Source of the DNA: Timema cristinae
Lineage: Eukaryota; Arthropoda; Insecta; Phasmatodea; Timematidae
NCBI GenBank assembly: GCA_039000515.1
Contig: JBCFYV010011172.1
Coordinates: 75,199,250 to 75,263,249 of the forward strand
Direction of reading: 5' to 3'
DNA length: 64,000 nt
Shown: in pieces, positions 1 to 11,240 of the stretch
Layout of the letters: each line of letters opens with the position of its first letter
How positions within the stretch are numbered: position 1 is the first letter of the stretch
Position numbers and translations under genes: made by a program
Notes under the pieces: model-generated
Databases searched by the model: none
What the model was told of the DNA's origin: nothing
The model's input: only the letters and a program-made list of their open reading frames with translations

Positions 1-8
1 CACTTGCT

Positions 9-112
9 ATTATTATTATTACTGTCAGCACTGCGTCTTACTACCCGTTTGGGTTATACGCACCACCAGCTACTAACGGCCTATATTAATTGGTAAGATC
101 ATAAACCATACC

Positions 113-163
<51 letters not shown>

Positions 164-370
164 AAAACTGATGCGTTAAAATACTTCAATAGTATAATCA
201 AAGTAGGTCTTTACAAATAAGACTCGCCATTTGCGTGGATAGAGGATGGGAGAACCACAAAAATAAATCACTTGTCAAAAAACACCCTCAGTTCACTGAG
301 ACAAGATTCGAACCTTTGCCTCCTCCTCAACAACTATCTAGAGCTAGCTGCTAATCACGCGCTCACTCGC
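9..370 (-). mobile_element. tRNA-derived SINE, family B, interrupted copy
   Basis: Read on the minus strand, this copy has a box-B-like TTCGAATCTT at about 307-316 and ends in the tail shared by all SINEs here (GCGTCTTACTACCCG at 32-46, plus-strand reading). A TA/TG microsatellite splits the body. The open frame over this stretch is a by-product of the repeat, not a gene. Confidence 0.6.
115..163. repeat. (TA)n(TG)n microsatellite
   Basis: About 13 TA dinucleotides run directly into about 11 TG dinucleotides. The run lies inside the family B SINE copy at the left edge. Confidence 0.95.
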
Positions 371-480
371 CAGTTTGGACACCCAGTCGCCGAGTCACTC
401 GCACGCTTGTCAGTCTGTCCGAACCCCTACTTTGGGTTGTTCCACGCGGCTACTTCATCAGTCACCGACATCTAAAATTG

Positions 481-1077
481 AACAAGGGTCCTCTCTCTAA
501 CCTCTCAACCACGGGGACGGATAAGCCTTGTGGGTTTGCAAAGGTACAGCCAAGAAATAACATCTAAATTGAAAGGTTGAGGCAGCTTTGCAGGAGCTGT
601 GGGATTACTAGACAAATATAATTACTTTGATTGGAGGAAGAGAAGTTCCGTTTGGAGGATGGTGACGAGAAAGGGTATTTCATCTCTGTTTATTACCACA
701 AGTTGCGCTAGTATCTGTAACTGTCATGACACAGACGAGCAACTCCGGTAAAGTGGGCTAATTTATTCTCGCACCACCATCTTGGGGGAGACTATTACTA
801 CACAGAGGATGATTCACAAGCATGCCAGGGGAAAATAAAGTTTTCATATTACAGAGAAAATAAGACTCTAATAAAACTAAATGTAGCCATACTCCTTATA
901 CAATATTTTCTTTTCATTCCTGAAGATGGGAGATATTATTTCTAAGAGATAGTTTGCGAAATGGAAATATTTGAAATAAGGAACAAGCTCGTGAGTTAAA
1001 CCTTAAAGGGCAGACCTATCAAAATTTTAACATAGCCAACACAATTCCTAACCACGCCAGTGTACATATATGTCAGT
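481..1077. other. No gene recognised
   Basis: This is unique-looking AT-rich DNA. I see no splice-bounded coding frame, RNA gene or tandem repeat. Confidence 0.5.
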
Positions 1078-1275
1078 CTCTCAGTTAGTCTGGTTCACAA
1101 GTGGAAGGCTGGGGCTCAAAGCCAAGCTGGGTGAACTGGGGTTGTTTTTTACTCAATGGTTCTCCACTCTTCCATACGTGAAAGTTCGGGTGCATTTCTT
1201 ATTAATGCTATTTTCTCATCTCTACCTTATTGATTTAAATTTTCGGGAAGCTGGACAGGAAGTAAAATGAGGCGA
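1078..1275 (+). mobile_element. SINE family B, decayed copy
   Basis: The box-B-like stretch GGGGCTCAAAGCCAAGCTGGG is followed by the characteristic body (ATGGTTCTCCACTCTTCC, then a 'cgtgaaagttcggg' counterpart of the usual 'cacgcaaatgcggg'). The tail is eroded. Confidence 0.5.
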
Positions 1276-1854
1276 ACAGTTTTTTTTCTTCTGAACTTTA
1301 TATCGATCTATCAAAAAATGGTCCTAATAAAAGTGGTAGTTTCCGTTACTCAAATATTTGCGTAAGGCCTGCTTAAACGTCTCTCAATCATTTACAAAAA
1401 AATGATCTTGAATTTAAAAAAAAAATTCTGATTTAATTTTGTTTTTTTGTTTTAAAATAACTGACCATTATTTATCATAATTATTATCTATAAACTTGAA
1501 TCTGTACTCGCGGAAACTATAGGTATTGTGATTGTATTTCTTTCACTGAAATATAATTACGTCTATATTTTTAAAGTGAGCTTTATTTGGGTATCAAACG
1601 CGCACTTTCTAAATTGTATCAGACACAATGTGGCCTCCCGGGACACGACGCAGCAGGGTTGCATAGGATGAGGGGGAGAAGGGACAGGGTGAGGAAATTA
1701 AAGTGGTGAGTGGGCTGCTCTTGATTGGTTGAGTGGGGTTTGGGTGCTACTCTGGCTCAGCCGATGAATTAACTCGTCTTCACTTCCTTAGCTCGGAACT
1801 GGAACTACCACATTCTTAGCTACGGAAACAAGGGGCTATGACACAAAATTGAGT

Positions 1855-1960
1855 TTTATTTTACTTTACCCTCGTCTTACTATCCCACCCGGGCTATCCA
1901 CGTGTATATACACTAATGGGGGTGAGATGATAAAGGCAAAATTTAGGGAAATTGTGGCCG
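1855..1960 (-). mobile_element. SINE family B, tail fragment
   Basis: The shared SINE tail (TCGTCTTACTATCCCACCCG, 'gggctatccacg') is followed by the conserved 'actaatggg' body segment. The tRNA-like head is missing. Confidence 0.5.
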
Positions 1961-2639
1961 CACAAATCAGTTGTGTAAAACACTTAGTTCATCTGGAAAG
2001 GATTTGACTAGACACGTTGAAAGGACACATTTTTACTATTGTAGACTTAGTCTTGTTTGAAATTTGTACCGGTGTTCTTAAAGAAAAATAGACATAAAAT
2101 AAAACCACTATCCAACGTATCCATTGGTGTTATTAATAAGATTTTTCAACAAATCTTTATGAAATTCGAGTTTAAAAGCCTTAAAAACCTCGCAGGAATT
2201 CTAAGGGTGGTTTTCCCTAAGTTTTTACAGTGTGTTCACTCTTTTTTTAAACCAAATTCAGGCACATTTCTTATCAATTCTGCCTTCTTAAACCTCATTA
2301 TTGTAAATATGTGGATAGCTTGAATGGTTAGTAAGAAATAATGCGCCAAATCTAAAACATTGGCAAGCTATGTTTTTTAGCACCGAGTCTTACTACCCAT
2401 ACTAGCTCATAATTTAAATCATGAGTACAGATTGGAGAACCATATAGATATATATTATATTAAATTATATATACCAATACATTTCAAAGATTTAAAAAAA
2501 AACGTATTTTCTAAAGCTGTGGAAAAAAATTGAATGAAACTTTCCACTGATATAATTTATTGACCGCTCGTTCTATGTAAAAGGTTTAGTTTCCATTGCT
2601 CTATTCTCCGTTTTACGTTTTCGAATAGGAACCCTTCAT

Positions 2640-2760
2640 TTCTCCTTGCCAGCCCCGATGTAAACGGTCGCTAATGTCCGCTCGGAGATGCAAATCCCCT
2701 GCCTGCGCCTGTCGCCGGCAACCCGGTCAGACACTAGATGGCGTCGCTCGGGATGTTAAC
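2640..2760. promoter_or_regulatory. GC-rich patch with CTCF-like and octamer motifs
   Basis: This stretch is clearly richer in GC and CpG than its surroundings. It contains CACTAGATGGCGTC at 2732-2745, which fits the CTCF core consensus conserved between insects and vertebrates, and a perfect octamer ATGCAAAT at 2688-2695. Regulatory function is inferred from the motifs only. Confidence 0.35.
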
Positions 2761-2837
2761 CCGGAGATAAAGGTCAAGCAACAAAGAATAAAAATTTACA
2801 TTAATTTAAAAATAGGAGGGTAGAAACGGAATCCTCT

Positions 2838-3235
2838 ACCGGAGCACCGAGGCGTATTGCAGACGTCCAGAAAGCCTACGTTATTTCACAAGGGATTTGT
2901 TATTTCAAAATAAGGTTCACGTTTAAATGGAGGTGAAAGGTCATATCCCTACATTTACATTTCAAGTTTTATTACTAGGAAAAAATCATCTAAAGTGAAA
3001 CTAGCTCATTTTTAAGGATGTTTCACGAGAAATGTTTCGGTTCTTAGTTCAAAATGAATAGCTAGAAACCTAGAGCCAGCCCTCCTCAAACAAATAAAGT
3101 TTATTTTAACAGGGTCCTAACATAACATTTTGAGATAACTATGGATTGTTTTAGTGATTTTGGATCTTCAGAGCTGTTATTCCCATAAGAAATACAGCAG
3201 TGATAGAATCTCTATACTGTCGCCTCTTATATGAG
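2838..3235 (+). repeat. Dispersed repeat family C, copy 1
   Basis: This shares a colinear series of blocks with 28493-28905 and with 52583-53490. The blocks are GTCCAGAAAG followed by 'acgttatttc', 'tttgttattt', 'ggttcacg', 'agctcattt', 'gctagaaac' and 'ccctcctcaaac'. No protein is visible. The family is probably an old non-autonomous element. Confidence 0.5.
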
Positions 3236-3719
3236 GTTTAACGCATATGTTTATAACGGCAGCTCAAAGGCAAAAAGAATTGACAAGACTGTATTATCAA
3301 ATTGTTCCTTCTCATTCAGGATGAAACTAACCCTTCCGAGTCAATAAAGGTACATTATTTTATTAAAATATTATATGTATGGTTGTTCAAATGAATAGGG
3401 AAGTTTACTGACACAGTCATGTCAAGCCTTTCTTGTCCCGGTAACAACCCATGAACTATGGCTGGTTTCAAGTGGTTTCTTTACTAGGTATGAGTTCTTC
3501 GAATTTTTGAACTATTAATTCCTGTAGGTAGTTTAAATATAGGAAAAATATATAAGCAAAACATATATTTTAAATTTTGAATCGTAATATCAATTATAGT
3601 GCCTATAATATTGGTGTCTTAGCCCAACATAATTATAGGACAAGGTTAGCAGCCGGAAAAGTCCGGAAAAGGAGTGGACATTGAATTAAAAAACTCAATA
3701 TTATAGAACAAAACATATA

Positions 3720-6006
3720 CAATCAACTTCGATTTTACGAGCCCGGGAATAACGTCCCTCTCGAAGTAACGACCCTTTTTTTGGGGAACTGTGAAAAATG
3801 TGGAAAAAAGGTCGAACATTTTGAGGAAATCGGCCGTAAAATGTGTTTGTTGCACTTATTTAGGTAGCTGGATTGCGATTATTTTTGCGAGTGTTAAATT
3901 GCTAGTAAGTGGGGTAGGTCAAGTATAAAAATAGACACCACCCTATCAATGCCAGTCAATAGAACTTGATTCTTTTCACCACCTCCCACAAGCAAGACAA
4001 TGTTTCCCCGCGCACGACTGCCGCTACATCACACTTCAGGCTGTTTTTGCCATTGTTATTTCGATTCTCGAATTGGTTACGTTTTTGGTTTAATTTTGTG
4101 AACAATTTTTGACGACCCGCGCTATTGTTTAACATTGTTATTTCAATTTTGTTACGTTTTTGTTTTGATTTTGTGAACGATTTTTGACTACTCACGCTAT
4201 TTTTTTAAATTTGATACGAACCTATAATTTCGACGAAATGAGTGGAAATAGAACCTTCTTGACGCTCATGAAGAAGTAGGAGATCATCCAGGAATTGGAT
4301 GAGAAGAAGATTACAAAGACGAAGATTGCGTGGTGGCATGGCATCCCGAAGTCGACACTTTTCACGATTCTCAAAATGATAGAAGAAATTGTGAATGCAG
4401 TGCAGAAGGAAGGCCACATTGTAAAGGACAAAAATTTGAAGGGTGAGACGACCGTGAATCTGGAGCGAGTTATACTGCAGTGGTTCAGCCAGCATAGAGT
4501 GTAAAACGTGCCTATAAACAGACCGATGATGCAGAGGAAGGCCAATGAATTTTCTCTGAGGTTGGGTATAGAAAACTAAGTGCTCAAGTGGGTGGCTAGA
4601 GCGTTTCAAAGTGCATCACAGCACATCCAGTCACAAGGTCGTCAGTCGAACCAACACTGGTGAGGGAGTGGATGCCCTTGCTCCGAAACATCCTTAGGCG
4701 CTATCAGTCTCAAGATGTATACAACGCTGACGAACTGGGGATATTTTACAACCTCATGCCAGGTCACACTCTTGCTGTAAAAGGAGATAAGTGCAAGGGT
4801 GCGAAGAGGAGCAAGGAGTGCCTCGCCATCCTTCTGTGCTGCAATATGGACGACAGCGATAATATGAAACCCCTCATGATCGGGAAGTTCAAGAAACCCC
4901 GGGGTTTCAAAGGCAACATCCTTCCTGCCTTGTGACTATGATTTTAATAAGAAGGTATGGATGACCTCGGGGGTGTTCACGAGGTGACTCCAAGGTTTCG
5001 ATTAGAAGATGGACGCCGCAAATAGAAAAGTCGTGCTCTTCGTCGACAATTGCCTTGTACATCCTTCTCTCGACCAACTCAGATACATCATCGAACTGGT
5101 GTTTCTGCCAGAGAACACCACCAGCATGCTTCAGCCCTGGACCGGGGGATAATCCAGCAAGTGAAGGTGAAGTTCGACGAGATGCTTGTGTGTAGTATGG
5201 TGTGGAATCGCGTCACGGGCAAGGAGGTCAAAAAGTGGGACGTATTCAGGGCCATTGAGGTCGACAGTTGGAAGGCCGTGAGACCGGTGGTAATCTCCAA
5301 CTGCTTCCAACATGCTCACTTTGTCCTTCCAGTCAACGAAGAGACATCAGTCTATTTGATTCCCACGGCTGCCAGTGCTGAAGACCCAGACGATCTACCA
5401 CCAGTGGACGCCAATTCTCAGCCAGGCCCCTACACGGAACCGCAGCCGTGCTCATCAACAGCACCTTCGTCTGCCCCCCCCCCCCCGCCCCCGATTTTCA
5501 CTCGGCAGTGCGATGAGAAAACGTGGCAGAGATTAGCCCCAGACTGCACGTATGAGGAGTACATAGCAGCAGACGATGACATCACCGTATGGGGCACCCT
5601 CGACAACGCCGATATAATCAGGGAGCAGCAGGAGTCCAGCGATGAAGAGAGGGAGGAAGAAATGGAAGATGAGCCTGAAGACATCCCACGATGAAAGATG
5701 TTCTGAAAGCCGGGGACGTCTACTCAAGAGCACTTAAGTGCCAGGGCTCTAGCGAAGAGCTGTGGTTCCAGTTCTATAATATGAAAGACTTCGTCAAGCA
5801 AACTGGCGCTGAGAAGAAACAGCCCTTCATAATGGACTTCTTTGGAAATAGGTAGGTATTTTTTCATGTGTATTCTAAAAAAATGCAATTTTTGCTATGA
5901 GGGTCAGGGGTGGAACAAAATTGGTTAAAATTCCAATAACGACCTTTTCTAAATAACGACCCTTTTCCAGGGAATCGTAAAAGGTTGTAGAATCGAGAGT
6001 TGACTG
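3720..6006 (+). mobile_element. Tigger-like (pogo/Tc1-mariner superfamily) DNA transposon
   Basis: The element has imperfect terminal inverted repeats. The left end reads CAATCAACTTCGATTTTACG from 3720. The right end, read inward on the minus strand from 6006, is CAGTCAACTCTCGATTCTAC. Each end is flanked by TA (3718-3719 and 6007-6008), the target duplication used by this superfamily. Subterminal 'aacgaccctttt' motifs occur at both ends. The interior holds a broken transposase, so the copy is about 2.3 kb and inactive. Confidence 0.85.
4238..5855 (+). pseudogene. Tigger/pogo transposase pseudogene
   Basis: This is the relic of a DDE transposase of the Tigger branch of the pogo family, which cuts and reinserts the element through its terminal repeats. 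The order of domains is kept. An N-terminal CENP-B/Psq-type helix-turn-helix (EIIQELDEKK...GIPKSTLFTIL, 4280-4375) comes first. The first catalytic block is YNADELGIFY (about 4699-4730), with the family's GDKCKGAKRSKE. The second block is LFVDNCLVHPS (about 5038-5070). The third D lies in the 'LQPWDRG' region near 5135, and an acidic C-terminus ends in FIMDFFGNR. A TAG falls soon after the start codon (about 4277). Frames shift between the HTH and catalytic parts, around 4935-5050, inside the third catalytic block and near 5690. A C homopolymer at 5477-5490 is another likely indel site. The breaks make it non-functional. Confidence 0.85.
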
Positions 6007-6278
6007 TAGTAAATCTTAGATGATGGTTTTAAAAATACATTAAATAACTGTAACTGAAGTGCATTTATAATAAATTAATCTAAAACTTAAATATAAATTC
6101 AAACAAATTGTAGCCTATTAATTAAGACTCACAGATAAAATCTGTCAAATAAAAAACACTATATTTTAAATAAGTGCTTCATACTTCCGTACAAAACATC
6201 AATATTCGAAATTCATCGACCAACATACTGTAGGCCTACATCGTTATCGCAAACATCGAACATAGAGCCTTCAAAATA

Positions 6279-6567
6279 TTATTGTTATTATTATTATTAT
6301 TAGCACCGCGTCTTACTACCCGTTCGGGCTATACGCACTTACGCTAATGTGTAATGGTAGGGTGATTGTGAGATGAAATGAAGGACCTACAGTTTAACGT
6401 AGAATCCGAACCACGGTGGAGGCCTGGCATTCTCCACATTCACAAGATATCTTGTCAGAGGTGAAGGAAGGGTTTAGTAATCAGATAAATCTGTGCCGGG
6501 ACCGAGGATTGAACCCCGGCCGCCAGCACAGAAGTCTGACACCTTACCCCTAGACCACCAGGTCACC
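6279..6567 (-). mobile_element. tRNA-derived SINE family A, full-length copy
   Basis: The copy is flanked by an exact 11-bp target duplication, CCTTCAAAATA (6268-6278 and 6568-6578). On the minus strand it starts with a tRNA-like head containing box A TGGTCTAGGGG and box B GGTTCAATCC. A family-specific body follows, then the tail ending in GTAGTAAGACGCGGTGC and an (ATT)n/(TAA)n 3' run. Confidence 0.9.
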
Positions 6568-6578
6568 CCTTCAAAATA

Positions 6579-8447
6579 GAAGTTTTGAGAATATCGATGT
6601 TCGATGTTCGATGTCCATCCCAAATAACTATTAATTTACTACATAGCTTAATTTATGATTATTACAATGAACGCATTATGACAAAATATGGAAAATATTT
6701 ATTTACGATTACTATTTCTATTATTTTTATAAAAGATTAATTTATTAATGTTAACAAAATCATAGTTAAAGAAAACAATCATAACTATGTAGTGAAGTTA
6801 ACTTCTTACGTTTATTATGTTATTTAAGATTCTGTTCATAAAAAAACTGGATTCAACCAATCTTTAATTATTACTATTGTAATATCTTTAACGTCAGACG
6901 TTTGACATAATAACACAGTATGTAGAGGGTGAACTTATACAGCGACTACGTCTAAAGAAAGTAGAAAATAATATTGTGGATTAAAGCCTAATTAAAGACT
7001 GTTGACATCAAATTTAGTCCTCCCATATCAGAGCCAGACGTTCTAACGTCTCTCCAAATACCAGAGCCCTTGTCCAAGAAACTGGATGAGGTGGGGGAAT
7101 TTTTTTAAGATCATACCTGGAGAGAGGATGTAAAAATAAAAAGGGGTTGAGGTTAAAATACGAGCTATAGTGAGTTCCTTATTAATTGAGCTTAGCCTGC
7201 TGTAACAATAGGTGAATAATTTGACTCCACCGGGGGAGGGGGCAGGGGAAGCGGGGTTTGAACTAGTGAATCATTGTCTGAAGGTTCATTCCACGACTCT
7301 CATCTACTTCGTAGGCCAATTACACCTCCATACTAGGCTTACTTCCTTGCGTTGTCAGTTTTCACCGATCATCTCTCTGTTATTTAATAGTCTCCTTCTA
7401 TTCCTTGACAGTCGCTGTCAGAAGCTGTCAATCTCTGCTCTATTGAACTGGGCACGAAGCCCGGGAGGGAATAAGGCGTGAGGAATCAAGTCGGATCAGT
7501 CATGAAAGCCTGGACTTGCAGATACACTTTCCCTCTGCTATTCGACCATTTCCATAGCGACGGAGTTAGGGAAATATATTGCATCTGACGTTATCCTGAT
7601 TGAACTTTTCCTTGTTCTTATATCTTATGTTATGCTGGTTACACAATTGGATAGCTTATACTTAGGTACATAAAGTTTATAATTTAACAAACCTTATATG
7701 TACACAATCATTGATCTATGGTTTTATACAAAATTTACACGTTCAACCAATAAAAAGCAAAGATTTTGTGCTAAGTTAAATAGTTGACTGCTATTAATTT
7801 GATTGAACGTATCTTTCTCCATATAAATCATATTACTTGCATAATCGTATTTAATTTACACAAATTAAAATGGCATGTAAAGATAACTGATGACAGTTTA
7901 GCTTCTAACTTTAAAAATTATAAATACCCCCATGGAAATACTTCTTACTTATCGAATATCGACTAGTTTCAAATATTCTTAATTTGTAAAGTCAACGTTA
8001 GATGATTTTGAGATGCAAGTCACTATTTTATTGCCAACCATGCTTCGAGTCCTTTTAAGTCACACGTTGAAGTAAAAACTTTATGTCAAGTTCTTCATTT
8101 GTGTGAACAGCTTTTCCCGCTGGATATCATCGATAAGGGAACTGCGTGGTTACTATTGGGAAACAGAGTTGTTATTAGTTTTTGTGTGGTCAATCTCTCC
8201 TAAAATATAAAACAAGTTTCGTAACGCTGGCAAGTCGAGGTTGCCAGGAGCTCCTTCTTACCCCAGGACACCATCTCCCGACACAATTGAGAACGAAGAT
8301 ATTTGGCAACAGTTAACTAAGAGAGAGCGAAGATAAAGCTTTTCTCCATGAGAAATGAATTTCCCTTAGCAATGATATTGGGTGTATAGCTCGGTGGAAA
8401 GGATTAAACGATTTCTACCATTTCTCAGGAGTCCTGGCATCGTCTCA
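6579..8447. other. No gene recognised
   Basis: This is AT-rich intergenic or intronic DNA. A somewhat GC-richer part at 7200-7480 has an open frame but no recognisable domain or splice context. A minus-strand box-B-like 'ggtttgaactag' inside it hints at an old SINE. Confidence 0.4.
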
Positions 8448-8636
8448 ACAGAGTCGGTAGCCCCGTGGTCTTAAGCGTCAGTATCGCAATAAACCAGATA
8501 TCCAGGGTGACAGGGAAGGGAGGTTGTGGTTTGAAAGGTGCCTTAGAGAGAAGAGGAAGAGGGATGGATAGATGATTTACCACTGTGATTTTCCTAGCTC
8601 CTCTCCACGCTAATGCGCTTCCTCTAAACAACCTTA
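8448..8636 (+). mobile_element. SINE family B, decayed copy
   Basis: The head is recognisable (GGTAGCCCCGTGGTCTTAAGC, then 'gtcagtatcgcaa'). It leads into a box-B-like 'gtggtttgaaagg' and an eroded body with 'ttcctctaaa'. Confidence 0.45.
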
Positions 8637-9937
8637 CTCGTTTTTATCTCTTAAAAACTAAGAAATTAATAGCATCAGTATTAAACTTGATAAAGAAAAG
8701 AATATGTATCACCATCAATATAACTACCATTTTTTAATAAATAAGCTAAAAGAAATACAGGTACTAAAACCCCCTTAAATATTTGTAATGATAGGTAATT
8801 ATATCAACTGTTCCAATCTGTGAACGAACACACACCAATATATTGTATAATAAACCGAGTGTGCGGGATTCCCCAACCCAATTGTCGAGACACATAATAT
8901 GCTATAATCTTGAACATTTCGGGAAAAGCTCGGGAATTGTTCTTCCATTCCTGAATATATAAAAACTCGGTAATTCATCACATTTTATATTTGCTATTCA
9001 TATTTGAAATGTGATAGGCTTTAAAGTTATTTTGGTCAATCGTTTTATTTTATATCTTACTTAAAACAAATAAGATATCTTAAATCAATAGATTTCAACT
9101 ATTCAGCTGTCATGTTGTGGATTTATCCACTCTATATAGAATTACTACTCTTAGACTAGGCATCAAATCTATAGCCAGCAAGAACATGTATTGCTGGTTG
9201 CGATCAACAAGCACTAATCAAGCATGTATAGTCTAAAGGTCATAAGTATGTTTTTCATATTCTAGATTGTTGTGTTCAGTTTTAACTTATGTATTAGTTT
9301 AAATTTCACTATGTGTTCAGTTTAACTTATGTATTAGTTTAAATTTCCACTATTATGGTTTATGTATACATTTAGCAAATTAAATATGTCAGTGTTTTAA
9401 GATAGCATTAGGGCAAATTTAAAAATAATTAACTATACATTTATAATTCTGGTTCTCGTCCTGAAGTAAGGGACTCTTGAATTCTCGCTCCCAACCTTGA
9501 GAGTTGAATCTCGTTCAATTTCTTGCACACTCCTAGACATCTCTATATTATAATGTTTAGTATGTTTACCTTTATGAACTGTTTCAAAATGTAAATATCA
9601 CTTGCTAAACTTGGGTGCAATTGTGACAAATGTAACAACCAACTTCTCAGAGAGGCTGTGGTGAAATTGCCAACAAACGGTTCACGTCATTAAACACACA
9701 AAACTGTCTATCTGTCTCTCCTCACCACGACTCGAGGACTGCAACAGAATTAACCTCTCTTCCTACATTGGGAACTGGAGTGGAATTTGAAATTCTAAGT
9801 TGGTTACGTTAACAGCCTGGGTCTACGGTGCGCGTTAGCGGGGAAGGGGATTAATCCCCCAATTATAACCGACATCTGTCCAAGAAAGGTGTCTAAAAAT
9901 TGAGTGTTTTGTATTTTTTTTTAAGTTAAAAAAGTTA

Positions 9938-10191
9938 ATAATAATATTAGCACCGCGTCTTACTACTCGTTCGGGCTATACGCTTTAAGTACTAATTACG
10001 CTAATGTATTAGGAATTGGGAAGGTTAAATTAGAGGAAGTGAACCCGCATTTGCGTGGAGGGAGAGTGGAAAACTATTTAGGAAAAACAACCCCCAGTTC
10101 ACCTGACCTAGATTCGAACCTCGATCTCCCCGTCCTACACAGTCGAGCTCAACATGACTAGCGCGTTAGCCAACTACGCCACCGAGGCGGT
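9938..10191 (-). mobile_element. SINE family B, full-length copy with target duplication
   Basis: The copy is flanked by a perfect 12-bp duplication, TTAAAAAAGTTA (9926-9937 and 10192-10203). On the minus strand it runs from a head beginning CCGCCTCGGTGGCGTAGTTG, through box B GGTTCGAATC, to the shared tail ending GACGCGGTGC. Confidence 0.9.
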
Positions 10192-10289
10192 TTAAAAAAG
10201 TTATTTAAATAACTACAAGAATAATCAATTGAGAACTTGTTATCTAAAATGGCTTCTAAAAAGTTCAAATATTATGATTTATACATCAA

Positions 10290-10460
10290 ATTGACATGAA
10301 GGTTGAGATTCAAACCCGGGCCGGGTGTATAGATGTATTTTTTCCCATAATGGTTTTTTCCTCTCCCTGCACGAAAATGCGTGTACATGTCCTCTAAATT
10401 CCAATTTCCTCATTCCTACTCCCTCAGTGTAAATATGCGATGAATATACAGTATGTTAAT
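10290..10460 (+). mobile_element. SINE family B, 5'-truncated copy
   Basis: It begins near box B (GAGATTCAAACCCGGGCCGG) and continues with the body 'atggttttttcctctccctgcacg', ending around 'cagtgtaaatatgcg'. Confidence 0.6.
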
Positions 10461-10629
10461 TTAACGTTCATTCTTTCAATTTTTGAAAAACCTTCATCAT
10501 TGGGTACGTGGACTTGATAAGGCTGTTTAAAAAAATCGCTCTATACTCTCACTTCAAGCAAGTGCTGCTTTCTTTCCTCTAAATTACACCTTCCATCCTA
10601 ATCCCATTAACACAACTATATACATTTAT

Positions 10630-10895
10630 CCCGTCTCAATGGTCGAATGATCTAAGGAGTCACTCTTATGTTAGACTGGCCTTCTGATGACCGGGAGATA
10701 TGGTTACAAATCCCGGTCGAGTCTACTGAAGGTGTTTTTTCCCTCTCTCCTTCCTCGCAGATGCGGCTAGATTACCTCTTAAATGCTTCCTTCCTCATCC
10801 TTACTCCATTAGATTAGCTATACTTGACTATGTAGTCAATGTAGTTATCATACCTGCGTGTAGCCTGATCAGGTAGTAAGACGTGGTGATAAAAA
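10630..10895 (+). mobile_element. SINE family B copy
   Basis: It runs from a head (CAATGGTCGAATGATCTAAGG) through the box-B-like 'ggttacaaatcccggtcg' to the tail AGGTAGTAAGACGTGGTG and an A-rich end. Confidence 0.75.
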
Positions 10896-11029
10896 CAAAT
10901 ACCTCCACATAGCCTAGATTATTAGTAATACATGGGATAAATATTATATTTTTTGTAAAGCTTATCAAAATAACTAATTTTAATCAAACTCTATCCCTCT
11001 TGTTTATACCTCGCCTGAAAGGTACCGGC

Positions 11030-11240
11030 TGCGGTCCTAGTTTAAGTCATATTTTGTGTGATGTGCTTCAATAATCGCGCGCGTTTCTACTCCCTGCTGA
11101 CGTCATCGTGGAAAGAAAGCAATGAAAGGGGATGGAAAATCGACCTCGTGATCGAAAGAAAGATTATTTGATAGCACAGCCATTAATTAACTCGACAGTT
11201 CAATTAAAACCTATAGGGACATTTCATAAAGGGAGGGAAG
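11030..11240. promoter_or_regulatory. Motif-dense non-repeat block (possible regulatory element)
   Basis: This block is less AT-rich than its surroundings. It has a palindromic CRE (TGACGTCA at 11099-11106), a CpG run 'cgcgcgcg', and homeodomain-type cores 'attaattaac' and 'caattaaaa'. I see no coding frame. The regulatory role is inference only. Confidence 0.25.

Noticed and set aside
4205..4609. Minus-strand open frames across the Tigger element
   Set aside because: They are shadows of the plus-strand transposase, whose conserved motifs are unambiguous.
5430..5684. Gly/Ser-rich minus-strand open frame
   Set aside because: It is the antisense of the acidic, proline-rich transposase C-terminus and its C homopolymer.
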